Position numbers and translations under genes: made by a program. A stretch of 64,000 nucleotides of DNA, taken from Mycobacterium sp. SVM_VP21 (GTDB taxonomy: Bacteria > Actinomycetota > Actinomycetes > Mycobacteriales > Mycobacteriaceae). Within the stretch, counting starts at the first letter, position 1, and every line of letters starts with the position of its first letter. The stretch covers positions 682,001-746,000 of the forward strand of contig CP101406.1 in NCBI GenBank assembly GCA_024758765.1, given 5' to 3'. The notes under the pieces were generated by a model. It ran no database searches, was not told the origin of the DNA, and saw only the letters and a program-made list of their open reading frames with translations. Positions 63,390-64,000 of this stretch are shown here, piece after piece.

Positions 63390-64000
63390 TTACAGGCCCA
63401 GCCCCGCCACCAGGTCGGCGAACCAGTCGGTAGCCGCAGCACCACCGGCGCCGCCGTCGTCGAGGTCGGGAATCAGCGGCAGGTCCGACCCGGCCAGGGG
63501 CGGGGTCACCGGCACCGCGCCCTTGCCGTCCCAGCCCGAGCCCAACAGGGCGCCGATGGTCTGGCCCAGACCCATGATCGCGCCGATCGGGCCGACCGCA
63601 TTGCTGTCGATGCTGATGCTCCCCAGAATCGGAACACCGGTGAGGTCGATGCCGACGCTGTTGAGGATCGAGCCGCCCACCGCGGGCGTCTCAGCGACGA
63701 CCTCACCGTTGGCGCCGAGCACCTGGTAGGGGTCGATGGCCACATGGCCGGCGCTGAGCAGGCCGCCGAAGGCGATGTCCAAGTGGCCGATCCCCATGCC
63801 GGCCGGCAAAAGGCCACCAGCGACCTCGTTGATCATCGGCAGCAGGCTGTCCAGGTTGAGGGTGGCGCCGTTGAGAGAGGCCCCGAACATGTTGGCCAGC
63901 GTGTCGGAGATGCCGTCGTGGTCGCCGATGCTGTTGAGCAGCGCGACCCATGGGGCGATTGCCGGCCCCAGCGAGCCCATGATGATGCCGCTCAGGGGCG
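63390..64000 (-). CDS. GjpA-like exported channel-family protein, module 4, 5' end outside window
   Basis: The C-terminal 203 residues are visible, reading from the right edge PLSGIIMGSLGPAIAPWVAL, then SLNGATLNLDSLLPMINEVA, LDIAFGGLLSAGHV, VGGSILNSVGIDLTGVPILG and a DLDDGGAGGAAATDWFADLV end. It is the closest relative of the remnant at 44250-44545 (both have GVPIL and WDGKGA). The PGRS-like gene follows after 76 bp. Its start and promoter lie beyond 64000. Confidence 0.85.
   Translation of the reverse strand, partial: PLSGIIMGSLGPAIAPWVALLNSIGDHDGISDTLANMFGASLNGATLNLDSLLPMINEVAGGLLPAGMGIGHLDIAFGGLLSAGHVAIDPYQVLGANGEVVAETPAVGGSILNSVGIDLTGVPILGSISIDSNAVGPIGAIMGLGQTIGALLGSGWDGKGAVPVTPPLAGSDLPLIPDLDDGGAGGAAATDWFADLVAGLGL

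Overview
The window is from a high-GC mycobacterium. The first 27.6 kb follow the core gene order of the M. tuberculosis Rv3396c-Rv3436c region: guaA, HAD phosphatase/GH65, TetR/TauD-type dioxygenase, choD, guaB3-guaB2, DUF5319, whiB3, groEL1-groES, the t6A genes, alr, gadB and nnr, with glmS further on at 41.4-43.2 kb. Protein similarity is high but not identical to M. tuberculosis. The sigD/rsdA pair normally found between the DUF5319 gene and the Rv3415c homologue is absent. This points to a non-tuberculous species; a M. terrae-complex relative is only a guess.

Layout. 0-10.2 kb: purine synthesis (guaA, guaB3, guaB2), disaccharide phosphorolysis (HAD plus GH65), a divergent TetR/Fe(II)-2OG dioxygenase pair with two clear operators, and choD. 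10.3-18.8 kb: DUF5319 gene, whiB3, small secreted proteins, a PE-PPE-domain hydrolase with a decayed partial copy, a ferritin-like diiron protein, groEL1 and groES behind a CIRCE element, and a secreted C39-like protein. 18.8-27.6 kb: a tightly overlapping minus-strand block (alr, alpha/beta hydrolase, tsaE, a tsaB-rimI fusion, tsaD), then a DUF559-like protein gene flanked by stem-loop repeats, gadB and nnr. 27.6-41.3 kb: an accessory block between nnr and glmS with a rhomboid-like protein, two tandem PknH-sensor-domain proteins, a HAPMO-like Baeyer-Villiger monooxygenase plus SDR, an FAD monooxygenase, a giant cyclase/NB-ARC/LuxR regulator, RNase HI, and two paralogous secreted proteins.

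44.2-64.0 kb is the striking part: four tandem minus-strand two-gene modules. Each holds a ~390-400-residue exported protein resembling the GjpA-type channel family, followed 65-84 bp downstream by a 930-1140-residue glycine-rich (PGRS-like) protein. The PGRS-like proteins have no PE domain; they carry an ordinary Sec-type signal peptide and a conserved ~110-residue N-terminal module. Remnants of a fifth GjpA-like gene, a truncated hydrolase 3' end with its terminator, and a deleted luciferase-like oxidoreductase lie between modules and record how the array grew. Modules 1 and 3 share a duplicated promoter with a palindromic operator; module 2 has a different upstream region; module 4 runs off the right edge. 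I regard this array as the best candidate for a poorly described cell-envelope system. No tRNA, rRNA, CRISPR array or insertion sequence was recognised.
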